Source: Jiella marina (GTDB lineage Bacteria; Pseudomonadota; Alphaproteobacteria; Rhizobiales; Rhizobiaceae). Taken from it: a DNA stretch of 64,000 bases. The notes beneath the pieces are model-generated. The model was not told the origin of the DNA, searched no databases, and saw only the letters and a list, made by a program, of their open reading frames with translations. Positions within the stretch are counted from its first letter, which is position 1. Each line of letters starts with the position of its first letter. The DNA lies in NCBI RefSeq assembly GCF_024359545.1, contig NZ_JAKQZG010000001.1, forward strand, positions 248,001-312,000, written 5' to 3'. Shown one piece after another: positions 52,107 to 61,449 of this stretch. The translations under genes and the position numbers were made by a program.

Positions 52107-53561
52107 CTACAGGTGAATGACCCGGCCATAGGCATCGAGGACGCTCTCATGCATCATCTCCGAAAGCGTCGGGTGCGGAAAGACGGTGTGCATGAGCTCT
52201 TCCTCGGTCGTCTCGAGGCCCATCGCGACCACGAAGCCCTGGATCAACTCGGTCACCTCGGCGCCGACCATGTGGGCACCCAGAAGCTCGCCGGTCTTGG
52301 CATCGAAGATCGTCTTGACGAGCCCCTCCGGCTCTCCGAGCGCGATCGCCTTGCCATTGCCGTTGAAGGTGAAGCGACCGACCTTGACCTCGTGGCCGGC
52401 TTCCTTGGCCTTGGCCTCCGTCAGGCCGACCGAAGCGACCTGCGGCTGGCAATAGGTGCAACCCGGGATCTCGGTCTTCTTCATGGGGTGGACGTCCATC
52501 CCCTTGATCTTCTCGACGCAGATCGTGCCCTCGTGCTCGGCCTTGTGAGCGAGCATCGGCGGGCCGGCAACGTCGCCGATGGCGTAGATGCCCTCGACAT
52601 TGGTCTTGCCGAACGGATCGATCTTGATGCAGCCACGCTCGGTTTCGACCCCGATCTCTTCCAGGCCGAGCCCTTCGATATTGCCCTGGACGCCGATGGC
52701 GGAAATCAGACGCTCGGCCTTGAGCGTCTCGGTCTTGCCGCCCTTGGTCTCGACCGAGACCGTCACACCGTCCTTGCCCTTTTCGACCTTCGCGACCTTG
52801 GCATCGGTCAGGATCTTCAGGCCCTGCTTCTCGAACTGCTTGCGGGCGTGCTTGGCAATCTCGGCATCTTCCACAGGCATGATCTGCGGCAGGAGTTCGA
52901 CGACGGTCACGTCCGCGCCCATGGTCTTGTAGAAGGAGGCGAATTCGATGCCGATCGCGCCGGATCCCATGACGATCAGGCTCTTCGGCATCGCCTTCGG
53001 CTTCATCGCCTCGAAATAGGTCCAGATTCGATCGCCATCCGGCTCGATGCCGGGCAGGACGCGGGGCCGTGCACCCGTGGCCACGATCACATTCTTGGCC
53101 TTGTAGCTTCCCTCACCCAGCGTGCCCTTCGGCACCGGGTTCTGCGGCTCGACGACCGGCTTCTTCGACTTGCCGACGGTGACTTCGACCGGGCCGCCCT
53201 TGCCTGCCTTGGTGATCTTCGCTTCGCCCCAGATGACGTCGATCTTGTTCTTCTTCATCAGATAGCCGACGCCGCCGCAAAGCTGTCCCGACACTTGGCG
53301 CGAGCGCTTGACCACCGCTTCCATGTCGAAATCGGGCTTCTCGATCTTCAGGCCGTAATTCTTGCCGTTCTCGGCATAGTGGAAGATCTCGGCCGAGCGC
53401 AGGAGCGCCTTGGTGGGGATGCAGCCCCAGTTGAGACAGATGCCGCCCAGATGCTCGCGCTCCACGACCGCAGTCTTGAAGCCGAGCTGCGCAGCGCGGA
53501 TGGCCGCCACATAGCCCCCGGGCCCGCCGCCGATGACGAGAATGTCGTAAGTGTCAGCCAT
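52107..53561 (-). CDS. lpdA: Dihydrolipoyl dehydrogenase (E3)
   Basis: A 484-residue FAD/NAD disulfide reductase that reoxidises lipoyl groups of the pyruvate dehydrogenase complex. FAD motif GGGPGGYVAA (residues 11-20), redox pair C42 and C47 in GGICLNWGCIPTKALL, NAD motif MGSGAIGIEFASF, ID-GVQGN segment, and the C-terminal catalytic FPHPTLSEMMHE with its His-Glu. Length is slightly longer than the 465-470 average due to a Lys-rich loop near residues 120-140. It is the last enzyme gene of the pdh cluster. Confidence 0.98.
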   Translation of the reverse strand: MADTYDILVIGGGPGGYVAAIRAAQLGFKTAVVEREHLGGICLNWGCIPTKALLRSAEIFHYAENGKNYGLKIEKPDFDMEAVVKRSRQVSGQLCGGVGYLMKKNKIDVIWGEAKITKAGKGGPVEVTVGKSKKPVVEPQNPVPKGTLGEGSYKAKNVIVATGARPRVLPGIEPDGDRIWTYFEAMKPKAMPKSLIVMGSGAIGIEFASFYKTMGADVTVVELLPQIMPVEDAEIAKHARKQFEKQGLKILTDAKVAKVEKGKDGVTVSVETKGGKTETLKAERLISAIGVQGNIEGLGLEEIGVETERGCIKIDPFGKTNVEGIYAIGDVAGPPMLAHKAEHEGTICVEKIKGMDVHPMKKTEIPGCTYCQPQVASVGLTEAKAKEAGHEVKVGRFTFNGNGKAIALGEPEGLVKTIFDAKTGELLGAHMVGAEVTELIQGFVVAMGLETTEEELMHTVFPHPTLSEMMHESVLDAYGRVIHL

Positions 53562-53620
53562 GGGTCGTTTCTCCGGGGATCATCATGCCTGGGCGCTCGA
53601 ACGGCGCCTCTGTCGTTGAA

Positions 53621-54259
53621 TCAGTCGAGGAGCGCTCTGATCGGTTCCACCAGCGCCTCACCGAGGCGACGGGTATTCTCGGCATCGAGATGGATACCGT
53701 CGAGCGGCGAGGTCTCGCAGACTTCGCTCGCATCGAACATCGCGCATCCGTATTCCTCGGCAACCTTCGTAACGGCCGAACGGAAATGGATCGATTCCTC
53801 GACAGCATGGCCGAAGAGCAGCGCGAAATCCGGTTCGGTCGTCTCGCAGAAGTGCGGCGGCGCGACGAGCAGCAGCTTGGGCGGCTCATAGCCGCGCTGA
53901 TAGGGAAAGGTCTGGACGATCTCGACCAGGCTTTCGAGCCCCTGTCGGCTCTCGAACACCCGCCCGCCGCCCGTATGGCGCTTGAGGTCGTTCGTGCCGA
54001 GCATGATGACAACCAGATCGAGCGGCTGATGGCTCGCCAGCACGGTCGGCAGGATCTTCACGCCGTTTCGCTCCGGCACGACCGTATGGTCGTCGAACGC
54101 CGTGGTTCGCCCGTTCAGTGCTTCGCTGATGACGCGGACGCCATGGCCCAGCGCCTTGGCGACGACATTCGGCCAGCGGTCGAAGAAATCGTGCCGGAGG
54201 CCGGTTTCGGGATTGTAGCCCCAGGTCAGAGAGTCGCCATAGGCGAGGATGGTCTTCAT
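53621..54259 (-). CDS. SGNH/GDSL hydrolase
   Basis: A 212-residue esterase of the SGNH fold. Block I YGDSLTWG with the catalytic Ser near residue 9, block III LGTNDLKRH, and block V DGIHLDAEN with Asp/His are visible. No signal peptide, so it is cytosolic. Substrate unknown; relatives include acyl-CoA thioesterases and arylesterases. It is 14 bases after pdhC, between pdhC and lpdA, and is a frequent passenger at this site in rhizobia. Confidence 0.93.
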   Translation of the reverse strand: MKTILAYGDSLTWGYNPETGLRHDFFDRWPNVVAKALGHGVRVISEALNGRTTAFDDHTVVPERNGVKILPTVLASHQPLDLVVIMLGTNDLKRHTGGGRVFESRQGLESLVEIVQTFPYQRGYEPPKLLLVAPPHFCETTEPDFALLFGHAVEESIHFRSAVTKVAEEYGCAMFDASEVCETSPLDGIHLDAENTRRLGEALVEPIRALLD

Positions 54260-54272
54260 CGGGGTGCGTTCC

Positions 54273-55700
54273 TCACACCAGCATCGACATCGGGTTTTCG
54301 ATCAACTGCTTGAAGGCAGCTAGGAGTTCGGCTCCCAGCGCACCGTCCACCGCGCGGTGATCGGTGGAAAGCGTTGCGGTCATGACGGTCGCGACCGTCA
54401 CCGCGCCGTCCTTGACAACCGCGCGCTGCTCGCCGGCGCCGACCGCGAGGATGGTCGCGTGCGGCGGGTTGATGACGGCAGAGAAATGCTTGATTCCGAA
54501 CATGCCGAGATTGGAAACCGCGGTCGTGCCGCCTTGGTACTCCTCCGGCTTCAGCTTGCGCGCCCGCGCCCGGCCAGCCAAATCCTTCATCTCGTTGGAG
54601 ATCGCCGACAAGGTCTTCTCGTCTGCGCGTCGGATGATCGGGGTGATCAGCCCACCCTCGATCGCCACCGCGACGCCGACATCGGCGTTCTTGTGCTTCA
54701 GCATCGCGGCTTCGGTCCAGGACGCGTTCGCCATGGGCACCGCCTTCAGCGCCAGGGCCTGCGCCTTGATGATCATGTCGTTGACCGACAGCTTGTAGGC
54801 CGGCTTTCCGTCCTTGGAGACTGGGGCCGCGTCGTTCAGCTGCTTGCGGAGCGCGAGCAAGGCGTCGATCTCGCAATCCACCGTCAGATAGAAATGCGGC
54901 ACCGTCTGCTTGGCTTCGACCAGCCGCTTGGCGATGGTCTTGCGCATGCCGTCGTGTGGGATCTTTTCGTAAGAGCCTTCGGGGAATAGCTTGAGGATCG
55001 ACTCGTCGCTGGCGGCCTTCGCCATGGGAGCGGCAGCAGCGTCCGGCGCCTTTTTCTCTTCGGCCTTTTCGGGGGTGGCCGCCTTCGTGGCGCCGCCATC
55101 CTTCTTGGCCGCTTCGATATCGGCCTTCACGACCCGGCCATGGGGACCGGTTCCGGAAACCGCGCTGAGGTCGAGGCCCGCTTCCTTGGCGAGGCGTCGA
55201 GCGAGGGGCGACGCAAAAATACGCCCGCCCTTCTCGCTCTCGGGTGCCGGACCGGCTTTGGAGGCGGGCTCCGAGCCTTTCGCTTCACCACCCGAGGTGC
55301 GGCTCTGGCCCCGCATCTCGGCGTCCTTCGCTTCGTCTTGAGAGACAGTCTTGGCGTCGTCCGCCTTAGCGTCCGGCGTCATCGCGCCGCCTTTCTTGTC
55401 GCCTGCCGAGGCGCCGCCGCTGTCTCCACCGCTTGTCGCCGCTTCCGAGATGTCTTCGCCCTCGGCCGCCAGCACCGCGATCACCTCGTTGACCTTCACG
55501 CCTTCGGTGCCGGCCGGAACGAGGATCTTCGCGAGAGTCCCCTCGTCGACGGCCTCGACCTCCATGGTGGCCTTGTCGGTCTCGATCTCGGCGATGATGT
55601 CGCCTGCGGAGACTTCATCGCCTTCCTTGATCAGCCACTTGGCGAGGTTGCCCTCCTCCATGGTCGGAGACAAGGCGGGCATTGTCACGTTGATCGGCAT
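54273..55700 (-). CDS. pdhC: Pyruvate dehydrogenase E2 (dihydrolipoamide acetyltransferase)
   Basis: A 475-residue core enzyme. One lipoyl domain (1-80) with the lipoylation site in [17 protein letters not shown]; a long Ala/Gly/Lys/Ser linker (about 85-165); a peripheral-subunit-binding domain ([29 protein letters not shown], 180-215); and the acetyltransferase domain to the end with [16 protein letters not shown] (catalytic His). I start at ATG 55700 behind GGAG; the long frame upstream has no homology. A Uma2 gene separates it from the E1 genes. Confidence 0.97.
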   Translation of the reverse strand: MPINVTMPALSPTMEEGNLAKWLIKEGDEVSAGDIIAEIETDKATMEVEAVDEGTLAKILVPAGTEGVKVNEVIAVLAAEGEDISEAATSGGDSGGASAGDKKGGAMTPDAKADDAKTVSQDEAKDAEMRGQSRTSGGEAKGSEPASKAGPAPESEKGGRIFASPLARRLAKEAGLDLSAVSGTGPHGRVVKADIEAAKKDGGATKAATPEKAEEKKAPDAAAAPMAKAASDESILKLFPEGSYEKIPHDGMRKTIAKRLVEAKQTVPHFYLTVDCEIDALLALRKQLNDAAPVSKDGKPAYKLSVNDMIIKAQALALKAVPMANASWTEAAMLKHKNADVGVAVAIEGGLITPIIRRADEKTLSAISNEMKDLAGRARARKLKPEEYQGGTTAVSNLGMFGIKHFSAVINPPHATILAVGAGEQRAVVKDGAVTVATVMTATLSTDHRAVDGALGAELLAAFKQLIENPMSMLV

Positions 55701-55720
55701 TGGGCGTCTCCGAAAGCGTC

Positions 55721-56335
55721 TTACTGCGCGTTCTTGGTGTCGTTCGTTTCGGCCGGGTCGAGCGGCCAGAGAATGGTGAGAGGAAACGAGATCGCGTCGA
55801 AGGGCTCGGCCTTCACCTCGGTCTCGTTGTCGAAGGTCGGACCGACGAACCAGCGACCGTCCGTGAGGATGAAGGTTTCGAGGAACTCGGCGCGCGGGTC
55901 GAGAAACCACATATGCGAGACGCCGGCTTCGGCATAGATACGGCGCTTCGACCCGCGGTCGTAGCGTTCGGTCGAGGGCGAGAGGACTTCGCAGACCCAA
56001 TTGGGTGCAATCTTCAAGAACGCGGTGTCCCCCGCTCCGCTTAGCCGCTCACGACGCCAGCCTGCCAGGTCGGGCACAACCACGTCCGGGCCGAGATGCA
56101 ATTCGGGTTCATCCAGGATGATCCAACCGCCGGGCCCCGAGCGGGCACGTTGGAAGGCGTCACCCAATTCCATCCCCAGGCTTGATGCCGCTGCCGCATG
56201 CTTCGGCACGGGCCGGGGATACGTCACCAGCTCGCCGTCGACGATCTCGGCGACGAGATGCGGATTCACCGCCTCCAGATCGGCATAGGTGGCGGCTCTC
56301 CGCGATGGCGCAGAGAACGCTTCAGCCGTGGACAT
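55721..56335 (-). CDS. Uma2 family endonuclease (DUF820)
   Basis: A 204-residue protein with the restriction-endonuclease-like Uma2 fold. EIVDGELV, the [11 protein letters not shown] stretch and the EVLSPST...[10 protein letters not shown]...MWFLDP segment provide the PD-(D/E)XK-type residues of the family. The family is common as mobile, multi-copy accessory genes with unknown role. It lies 20 bases upstream of pdhC within the operon, so it appears inserted in the pdh cluster without breaking it. Confidence 0.9.
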   Translation of the reverse strand: MSTAEAFSAPSRRAATYADLEAVNPHLVAEIVDGELVTYPRPVPKHAAAASSLGMELGDAFQRARSGPGGWIILDEPELHLGPDVVVPDLAGWRRERLSGAGDTAFLKIAPNWVCEVLSPSTERYDRGSKRRIYAEAGVSHMWFLDPRAEFLETFILTDGRWFVGPTFDNETEVKAEPFDAISFPLTILWPLDPAETNDTKNAQ

Positions 56336-56350
56336 TGCCGCTCCCTTCCC

Positions 56351-56809
56351 TCATCGACCGTCTCCGTCGCCGGACGTCTCCAGATCTTCCGCAAACGCCG
56401 CCAGATTGCCGAGATGATGCTCCCATCCGTTCCGGTGGTCGAGAAGATAGGTGGCCCGATCCGGCTCGCCGACCTTCTCCCAGCCCTGATGCTCGATGAC
56501 GACCCGGGTCCCCTCCTCGATCGGAGTCAGGCTCACGGAGACGATCGTATCGAATTCCCAGTCCTCGTCGGCCCAGACCATGACGAAGCCCTCGGGCGGA
56601 TGGAACGCTGTCACTTCAGCGCGGGTGATGCGCTCGCGGCCCGACGGGTCGACCCAGGGTTCGACGAAGCGGCCACCGAGCTTCGCCTCGAATTCGATAT
56701 TCTCGCGCCACCAGACCTTAAGACAATTCGGGTCGGTCAGGCAGCGCCAGACATGCTCGCGGGGCTTGCGAACGTCCTTGGTCAGAACGAGCACATTGGC
56801 CTCCGTCAT
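56351..56809 (-). CDS. AHSA1/SRPBCC domain protein
   Basis: A 152-residue START-like protein of the AHSA1 (activator of Hsp90) type. Family features are KDVRKPREHVWRCLTDPNCLKVWW, the GGRFVE strand, EVTAFHPPEGFVMVW, TRVVIEHQGWEK, and the C-terminal GWEHHLGNLAAF. Its ligand is unknown. I start at ATG 56809; an upstream ATG at 56833 adds 8 residues without homology. It follows pdhB by 43 bases and precedes the Uma2 gene, so it is another passenger of the pdh operon. Confidence 0.9.
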   Translation of the reverse strand: MTEANVLVLTKDVRKPREHVWRCLTDPNCLKVWWRENIEFEAKLGGRFVEPWVDPSGRERITRAEVTAFHPPEGFVMVWADEDWEFDTIVSVSLTPIEEGTRVVIEHQGWEKVGEPDRATYLLDHRNGWEHHLGNLAAFAEDLETSGDGDGR

Positions 56810-56852
56810 GTCTGGCCTGCCCACCGCTTCCATTGCAGCGCCGCCCTTTCGA

Positions 56853-58328
56853 TCAATCCCGGTACGTCACGGCTTTGACCGCGTCGATCACTTCCTTGAC
56901 CGAAGGAAGCGCGAGCTTTTCCAGATTGGCGGCGTAAGGCATCGGCACGTCCTTGCCGGCTACCTTGAGGACCGGGGCGTCCAGGTAATCGAACGCACGG
57001 ACCATGATCTCGGAGGCAATATGGCCGCCGACGGAGCACTGCGGAAAGCCTTCTTCGACCGTCACGCAGCGATTGGTCTTCTTGACCGAGCGGATCACCG
57101 TGTCGAGATCCATAGGCCGGATCGTCCGCAGATCGACCACCTCGGCCTCGATGCCTTCCTTGGCCAATTCCTCGGCCGCCTTGACCGCATAGGTCATGCC
57201 GATTCCGAAGGAGACGATTGTCACATCCGTACCGGGACGGTGGATGCGCGCCTTGCCGATCGGTACGGTCCAATCGTCGAGCTTCGGGATCTCGAAGGTC
57301 TGACCGTAGAGGATCTCGTTTTCGAGGAAGATGACCGGGTTCGGGTCTCGGATCGCGGATTTCAGAAGGCCCTTGTAGTCCGCCGCCGTATAGGGCTGCA
57401 CCACCTTGAGACCGGGCACATGGCTGTACCATGCGGCGTAGTCCTGGCTGTGCTGGGCGGCGACGCGCGCGGCGGCGCCGTTCGGACCGCGGAACACGAT
57501 CGGGCAACCCATCTGCCCACCAGCCATGTAGAGTGTCTTGGCGGCCGAGTTGATGATCTGGTCGATCGCCTGCATGGCGAAGTTGAAGGTCATGAACTCG
57601 ACGATCGGTCGCAGACCGCCGAACGCCGCGCCGACGCCGAGACCGGCAAAGCCATGCTCGGTGATCGGCGTGTCGACCACGCGGCGGGGGCCGAACTCGT
57701 CGAGCAGACCCTGCGTGATCTTGTAGGCGCCCTGATATTCCGCCACTTCCTCGCCCATGACGAAGACCGCGTCGTCGCGACGCAACTCCTCGGCCATGGC
57801 GTCACGCAAGGCCTCGCGAACGGTGATCGACACCATCTCGGTACCTTCGGGAATCTCCTGAGCCAGCTCACCTTCGACATCCTTCGGCTCGGGATGGACC
57901 TTGCCCTCGCCCGGCACGCGGCGAGCCGACATGTCCGAGACAGCTTCATCGCGAGACGGCTTGGCGCTGCCACCGCCATCGCTGTCTGAACCCTTCCCGG
58001 ACGATTTCTGGTCCGCGTCGTCGGCGGCCTTCGTCCCGCCGCCCCCAGAGCCGCTGCCCGCCTTTTCGAGATCGCCCTCGTCTTCGCCTTCGCCGAGCAG
58101 AAGCGCAATCGGCGTGTTGACCTTCACACCTTCGCTGCCGGCCTCGACCAGGATCTTGCCAAGCCTGCCCTCGTCGACCGCCTCGACTTCCATGGTCGCC
58201 TTGTCGGTCTCGATCTCGGCGATGATGTCACCGGCGGCAACGTCGTCGCCCACCTGCTTGACCCATTTGGCGAGCGTGCCCTCTTCCATGGTCGGAGACA
58301 GCGCCGGCATCAGGATTTCGGTCGGCAT
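56853..58328 (-). CDS. pdhB: Pyruvate dehydrogenase E1 beta subunit with N-terminal lipoyl domain
   Basis: A 491-residue subunit. Residues 1-80 form a lipoyl domain ([13 protein letters not shown]) nearly identical to that of PdhC, followed by a Gly/Ser/Asp linker and the transketolase-like E1 beta domain from about residue 165 ([32 protein letters not shown], and a C-terminal VKAVTYRD). The lipoyl-bearing E1 beta is a known alphaproteobacterial feature. A strong AGGAGG site precedes the ATG. Next gene upstream is pdhA, 176 bases away. Confidence 0.98.
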   Translation of the reverse strand: MPTEILMPALSPTMEEGTLAKWVKQVGDDVAAGDIIAEIETDKATMEVEAVDEGRLGKILVEAGSEGVKVNTPIALLLGEGEDEGDLEKAGSGSGGGGTKAADDADQKSSGKGSDSDGGGSAKPSRDEAVSDMSARRVPGEGKVHPEPKDVEGELAQEIPEGTEMVSITVREALRDAMAEELRRDDAVFVMGEEVAEYQGAYKITQGLLDEFGPRRVVDTPITEHGFAGLGVGAAFGGLRPIVEFMTFNFAMQAIDQIINSAAKTLYMAGGQMGCPIVFRGPNGAAARVAAQHSQDYAAWYSHVPGLKVVQPYTAADYKGLLKSAIRDPNPVIFLENEILYGQTFEIPKLDDWTVPIGKARIHRPGTDVTIVSFGIGMTYAVKAAEELAKEGIEAEVVDLRTIRPMDLDTVIRSVKKTNRCVTVEEGFPQCSVGGHIASEIMVRAFDYLDAPVLKVAGKDVPMPYAANLEKLALPSVKEVIDAVKAVTYRD

Positions 58329-58504
58329 GAAGGTCTTTCCTCCTGAAGGCGGGTCGTTTCAGCGGACGGTCGCCGTCAACGCCATGAGTGCCCGCGTCTC
58401 TTGATCTGCCATTCTCGTCACTAAAGGCGCGCCGCAACCCGCCCACACTTGTTGATGCACCGCATCCGGCCGCAGACCAGCCAGAATACCGGCGCCTCGT
58501 GTCG

Positions 58505-59596
58505 TTACTCGGCCGTCTGCGGTATCTCGTCGGCGTAGACGTCAGTCCAGAGTTCCGACGGATCGGGCTCGGGATCGTTCTGCGCGAAATCGGCCGCATC
58601 CGCGACGATCTCCCGGACTTCCTTGTCGATCGCCTTGACGTCGTCTTCCGACATGCCGTGGTCGCCGAGGAGGCGCTTCTTCACCTGCTCGATCGGATCG
58701 GATTCGGAGCGCATCTTCTGAACTTCGTCGCGCGAGCGATATTTCGCGGGATCCGACATGGAATGCCCCCGATAGCGATAGGTCATCATTTCGAGAATGA
58801 TCGGGCCCTCTCCGCTCCGGCAATGCTTGGCAGCCAGATCGCCGGCGGCCTTCACCGCCCGCACATCCATCCCGTCGACCTGGATGCCCGGAATCTTGAA
58901 GGACAGGCCGCGATGGGAGAAATCCGTCTCGGCCGAGGCGCGGCTGACCGAGGTGCCCATGGCGTAGCGATTGTTCTCGATGACGTAGACCACCGGAAGC
59001 TTCCACAGCGAGGCCATGTTGAAGCTCTCGTAGACCTGCCCCTGGTTCGCCGCGCCGTCACCGAAATAGGTGATCGACATGGCGTCGGTGCGATTATACT
59101 GGCTGGCAAAGGCGAGACCGGTGCCGATCGGCACCTGCGCGCCGACGATGCCGTGGCCGCCGAAGAACTTCTTCTCCTTGGAGAACATGTGCATCGAGCC
59201 GCCCTTGCCCTTGGAATAGCCCGAGCGGCGGCCGGTCAGCTCGGCCATGACGCCACGCGCTTCCATGCCCGTGGCGAGCATATGGCCATGGTCGCGGTAG
59301 CCGGTAATGACCTGATCGCCTTCCTTCATCGCCATCTGCATGCCGACCACCACGGCTTCCTGGCCGATGTAGAGGTGGCAGAAACCGCCGATGAAGCCCA
59401 TGCCGTAAAGCTGGCCCGCCTTCTCCTCGAACCGGCGAATCAGGAGCATGTCGCGATAGGCGCGGATTTCGTCGTCCTTGCCGAATTTGGCCGGCGCAGG
59501 TGGATCGAAATGCTCGAGCGTCTTGACGATTTCCTTGGCCGATTCCTGTCCCGCCGTGGCGTTCGAGGACGACTTGCGCGAGGACTTGGCTGCCAT
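58505..59596 (-). CDS. pdhA: Pyruvate dehydrogenase E1 alpha subunit
   Basis: A 363-residue thiamine-diphosphate subunit that decarboxylates pyruvate. The TPP motif GDGAANQGQVYESFNMA, the phosphorylation-loop-type segment TYRYRGHSMSDPAKYR, and the N-terminal DMLLIRRFEEKAGQLYGMG are present. The length is standard for rhizobial PdhA (about 345-365, with a Ser/Lys-rich start). GGGAGG lies 5 bases before the ATG. It heads the pdhA-pdhB-...-pdhC-...-lpdA series. Confidence 0.98.
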   Translation of the reverse strand: MAAKSSRKSSSNATAGQESAKEIVKTLEHFDPPAPAKFGKDDEIRAYRDMLLIRRFEEKAGQLYGMGFIGGFCHLYIGQEAVVVGMQMAMKEGDQVITGYRDHGHMLATGMEARGVMAELTGRRSGYSKGKGGSMHMFSKEKKFFGGHGIVGAQVPIGTGLAFASQYNRTDAMSITYFGDGAANQGQVYESFNMASLWKLPVVYVIENNRYAMGTSVSRASAETDFSHRGLSFKIPGIQVDGMDVRAVKAAGDLAAKHCRSGEGPIILEMMTYRYRGHSMSDPAKYRSRDEVQKMRSESDPIEQVKKRLLGDHGMSEDDVKAIDKEVREIVADAADFAQNDPEPDPSELWTDVYADEIPQTAE

Positions 59597-59836
59597 GAGA
59601 CCTCCCGATCTTGACCCGCCTCGATGCGGGCACAGCTAATGATTTGCGGAGACTATATGGGAGGCACGAGGCGCTTCAAGCACCGGTCAGCGCTTTAACC
59701 GAAAAGCAGTTGAAGACAGACCAAAGCCAATTTTAAACCGAATTCCGGTTGATTTGATCGGAGTTGTGTCCGTGTTCGTGCTCGAGCAGGCGAGCCGGCC
59801 CAATTCGGACGCCGCAGGTTGCGGCCGATCGCGCCT
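59597..59836 (-). promoter_or_regulatory. Region between ftsB and pdhA (pdh promoter region)
   Basis: 240 bases without gene, visibly A/T-richer around 59700-59760. A 5-pair hairpin (AACCG/CGGTT, 59736-59750) next to TTTTAAA on the ftsB side could be a weak terminator of ftsB. The pdhA promoter must lie here, but no consensus boxes are clear. Confidence 0.4.
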
Positions 59837-60145
59837 TCAGCGCAGAATGACGATCTCGTCCTCTCGCACCACATTGAGCGCGCGTCTCGCCTGCTCGTCG
59901 AGCATGTCGCGCTCCAGGCTCCCGTCCTTCAGCAATTCGACTCGCTGCTCCAGCTGCGCACGCCTGGCGACGAGGGCGTCGTATTCGGCATTGCGAACCG
60001 CGAGCTGCCGGGCCAGCCGATCCTTGGCCTCGCTCCCATACTGCCCGTCCTGGGCGTGCATCAGAAAATAGGACAGAACGGCCACGGCGACCGCGGGAAC
60101 GAAGAGTTTGCCGAGGATCGATTTGCGTTTCTGTATCGTGCGCAT
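59837..60145 (-). CDS. ftsB: FtsB-like septum formation initiator (DivIC family)
   Basis: A 102-residue inner-membrane divisome protein. One membrane segment (about 14-33, LFVPAVAVAVLSYFLM) is followed by a coiled coil (RNAEYDALVARRAQLEQRVELLKDGSLERDMLDEQARRALN), the expected FtsB layout. Start ATG 60145 with GGAGG before it; a longer frame to 60169 is not used. In related genomes ftsB sits between eno and pdhA; here eno is replaced by a divergent transporter gene. Confidence 0.88.
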   Translation of the reverse strand: MRTIQKRKSILGKLFVPAVAVAVLSYFLMHAQDGQYGSEAKDRLARQLAVRNAEYDALVARRAQLEQRVELLKDGSLERDMLDEQARRALNVVREDEIVILR

Positions 60146-60346
60146 GGGTGGCCTCCAGGCCCTGACCATTCCACGATGTTGGTTAAGGCAGCATGAAAGC
60201 CCGCCGCAGGGCGCGATGCTTCTGCACGACAGTTTGTTCGCGAAAATCTTCGAAACGATATTCTTTCAGACAGTTGGCTTTCTATCCTCTGTCTGGCCGG
60301 CGAAAGAGCGATGTGCGCTTCAACATGCCCGGTGGGAGGATTGGGC

Positions 60347-61336
60347 ATGATGCAGGACGCGCAGGGTTTCCATGACAATGTCGGTCCCCGGGGTGCCTCG
60401 ACGCCGACGGCCGAAAGCGATGCCCAGAAGGAGCAGCGCGACCCGGAAGAATCGCTTCATGACGCGCCGGCGGAAGGGTCTACGATCCGTGACTTTTTCT
60501 CCTTCGAAGAGATCTTCGCGCGGGTTCTGTCCGTCGCCGATCACGAGCTCGATGCATCGAATCGCTATCTGTTCTGGAGCGGTCTCGGCGCAGGCGGGGC
60601 CCTTGGCCTTACCTTTCTCGCCCGCGTTATCTTTTCCGAAAGCGCTGGTGAGACGACGCCGGGACTGCTCGGAAACCTCCTCTATCCGGTCGGCTTTCTG
60701 ATCATCGTTCTCGGCCGTTACCAGCTCTTCACCGAGAACACCTTGACGCCGGTCGTTCTGGTGCTCACCAAGCTTGCCAGCGTCGCCAACCTTCTTCGCC
60801 TGTGGCTCGTCGTCTTCGTCGCCAACATGATCGGCGCCGTCGGCGTATCGGCCCTACTCGCCTTCTTTGACGTGCTCGATCCGCCGCGCGTCGAAAAGGC
60901 GCTCGAAATGGGGCGTCACGCCCATGAGACGGGTTGGTTCCAGATCTTCTCCAAGGCGATCTTCGCCGGTTGGATCGTGGCCGCCATGGTCTGGCTCATT
61001 CATTCCTGCAAGGACACGACTTCACGCGTCTTCGTCGTCTGGCTGTTGATGTATTTCATCGGGGTGGGCGGGTTCTTCCACGTCATCACCTCGTCGGTCG
61101 AAGTCTTTTTCCTCGCCTTCCGCGACAGCAGTGTCGATCTTCTGCCTCTGTTTCCAGACTTTGTCCTGCCGGTCGCTCTCGGCAATACGATCGGCGGTGT
61201 AACCTTCGTTGCGGTCCTGAACTATGCGCTCTTTGCCGAGCACAAGGACTCCAAGCTCTTCGAGCGCTATGGCGACCGCCTCAGCTGGAAGGAATGGCTC
61301 GTCGGCCTGGAGAGATCGCACCGACCGGGCAAATAG
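60347..61336 (+). CDS. Formate/nitrite transporter family protein (YfdC-like)
   Basis: A 329-residue channel-type protein of the FNT family with an N-terminal acidic extension of about 60 residues. Six hydrophobic helices follow, including LLYPVGFLIIVLGRYQLFTENTLTPVV, which is the YfdC-type signature. GGAGGA stands 6 bases before the ATG at 60347. The substrate (formate, nitrite, or another small anion) is not known for the YfdC group. It is divergent from ftsB and separated by 113 bases from the next gene. Confidence 0.92.
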   Translation: MMQDAQGFHDNVGPRGASTPTAESDAQKEQRDPEESLHDAPAEGSTIRDFFSFEEIFARVLSVADHELDASNRYLFWSGLGAGGALGLTFLARVIFSESAGETTPGLLGNLLYPVGFLIIVLGRYQLFTENTLTPVVLVLTKLASVANLLRLWLVVFVANMIGAVGVSALLAFFDVLDPPRVEKALEMGRHAHETGWFQIFSKAIFAGWIVAAMVWLIHSCKDTTSRVFVVWLLMYFIGVGGFFHVITSSVEVFFLAFRDSSVDLLPLFPDFVLPVALGNTIGGVTFVAVLNYALFAEHKDSKLFERYGDRLSWKEWLVGLERSHRPGK

Positions 61337-61449
61337 CTGGCGCTGCGATTATCCTTGCGTCGAGAAAAACCGAGCCTATCTCCCGGTCAAGGGGCAGATC
61401 CGGCCGGGTCTGTCCCGCTTCATTTCGACGACAAGGAAAAGCCCGCCCC

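Noticed and set aside
52044-53891. 615-codon plus-strand frame over lpd
   Set aside because: Antisense shadow; lpd on the minus strand has all catalytic motifs.
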